Shown: piece after piece, positions 5,028 to 5,248 of the stretch
Position numbering within the stretch: the first letter of the stretch is position 1
Layout of the letters: every line of letters starts with the position of its first letter
Source: Clostridiales bacterium
GTDB lineage: Bacteria > Bacillota > Clostridia > Oscillospirales > CAG-382
Reading direction: 5' to 3'
Assembly (NCBI GenBank): GCA_004553575.1
Contig: SFLA01000064.1
Span: 1 to 5,248 of the forward strand
DNA: 5,248 bases
Notes under the pieces: generated by a model
Databases searched by the model: none
What the model was told of the DNA's origin: nothing
The model's input: only the letters and a program-made list of their open reading frames with translations
Program-made: the position numbers and the translations under genes

Positions 5028-5248
5028 TTATACGCAAAAGCCGGGCGCGAAGCCGAGGGAAGAGTACGCGTTGCTGCCGGTGACTGTGCCGTCGGTGTTC
5101 ACACCCACGAAATAGCCGGAGGCGCTCGCAAGCGGGGAACGGAGCCACCAAGAAGCGGCGGTACTCGTTCCGTCGTGCTTGTACTTAATTTTGCTGTTCC
5201 CGGCGTAATAATAGGCGTACTGTGCTTGTTTGCTCGACTCGTTGCTAT
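5028..5248 (-). CDS. DGR variable protein, C-terminal part (DUF6273/C-type-lectin-like domain); 5' end outside the window
   Basis: Only the last 72 residues are present. The stop TAA is at 5030-5028, and the frame stays open to the window edge. The visible part reads YAYYYAGNSKIKYKHDG, then AASWWLRSPLASASGYFVG, then VNTDGTVTGSNAYSS, and ends LGFAPGFCV. The WWLRSP...DGTV...APGF pattern is typical of DUF6273-type C-type lectin (formylglycine-enzyme-like) domains at the C-terminus of Firmicutes DGR targets. Eleven of the 13 TR asparagine codons here encode another residue (S, L, A, G, Y, G, T, G, S, Y, S); these should form the exposed ligand-binding surface. In a phage late operon upstream of lysis genes, the protein is probably a tail tip or receptor-binding protein, but the missing N-terminus prevents a firm role. 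Confidence 0.9.
   Translation of the reverse strand, partial: SNESSKQAQYAYYYAGNSKIKYKHDGTSTAASWWLRSPLASASGYFVGVNTDGTVTGSNAYSSLGFAPGFCV
5036..5160 (-). repeat. DGR variable repeat (VR)
   Basis: This is the recipient copy of TR at the 3' end of the variable gene, ending 5 bp before its stop codon. It matches TR over 125 bp with 19 substitutions, all at template adenines (the products are G, C or T). The flanks are unrelated: beyond 5160 the sequences differ at once, and beyond 5036 they differ at non-adenine positions too. This fixes the limits of the transferred segment to within a few bases. Confidence 0.97.
5041..5061 (-). other. Candidate IMH (initiation of mutagenic homing) at the 3' end of VR
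   Basis: This 21-bp, G+C-rich stretch is identical between VR (5041-5061) and TR (4398-4418). It encodes the invariant SLGFAPG end of the lectin-like domain and contains no template adenine. In known DGRs the 3' end of VR holds a G+C-rich IMH where cDNA integration starts, while TR has a slightly different IMH*. Here the two diverge just past it (GGC then TTTTGC in VR, GGA then TTTTAT in TR), which is consistent. The label is by position; the exact limits are not known. Confidence 0.65.

Overview
The window is the 3' end of a late operon of a tailed phage or prophage, with every gene on the minus strand. It carries a nearly complete diversity-generating retroelement (DGR); only the 5' part of the diversified gene lies outside. 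Strong AGGAGG-type ribosome binding sites, the G+C-rich composition, the DUF6273-like lectin-type target, the SLH-like tail on the endolysin and the small tail and lysis proteins all suggest a Gram-positive host, most likely a gut clostridium (Oscillospiraceae or Lachnospiraceae-like). The host call is an inference from style, not from a marker gene.

In transcription order (right to left): (1) 5248-5028, the C-terminal 72 residues of a variable protein whose last exposed segment is the variable repeat VR (5036-5160); (2) a 26-nt hairpin (4989-5014) just past its stop codon; (3) avd, a small basic helical accessory protein (4970-4548); (4) a 390-bp stretch without a gene, holding the template repeat TR (4393-4517), a 12-bp inverted repeat that brackets it, and a spacer with a small hairpin; (5) the reverse transcriptase (4157-3039), with YMDD and the DGR-type LGSQVSQ motif. 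TR and VR align without gaps over 125 bp. They differ at 19 positions, and every one is an adenine of TR on the coding strand (32 adenines in total). This is the signature of adenine-specific mutagenic retrohoming. The order target-avd-TR-RT is the same as in Bordetella phage BPP-1.

Downstream, with gaps of 0-13 bp or start/stop overlaps, come a 124-aa phage protein of unknown function, a 105-aa and a 71-aa protein that are diverged copies of each other, and between them a 137-aa protein with two carbohydrate-binding (CBM5/12-like) repeats. Then comes a lysis cassette: an N-anchored coiled-coil membrane protein, a two-segment membrane protein, a small holin-like protein and a zinc amidase with an SLH-like C-terminal domain. 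A strong hairpin terminator (1-40) closes the operon. No promoter is convincing anywhere in the window, so the retroelement probably shares the late transcript with the adhesion and lysis genes. The DGR would vary the binding surface of a protein used to recognise host or environment, while the CBM-like protein and the amidase act at the cell wall.
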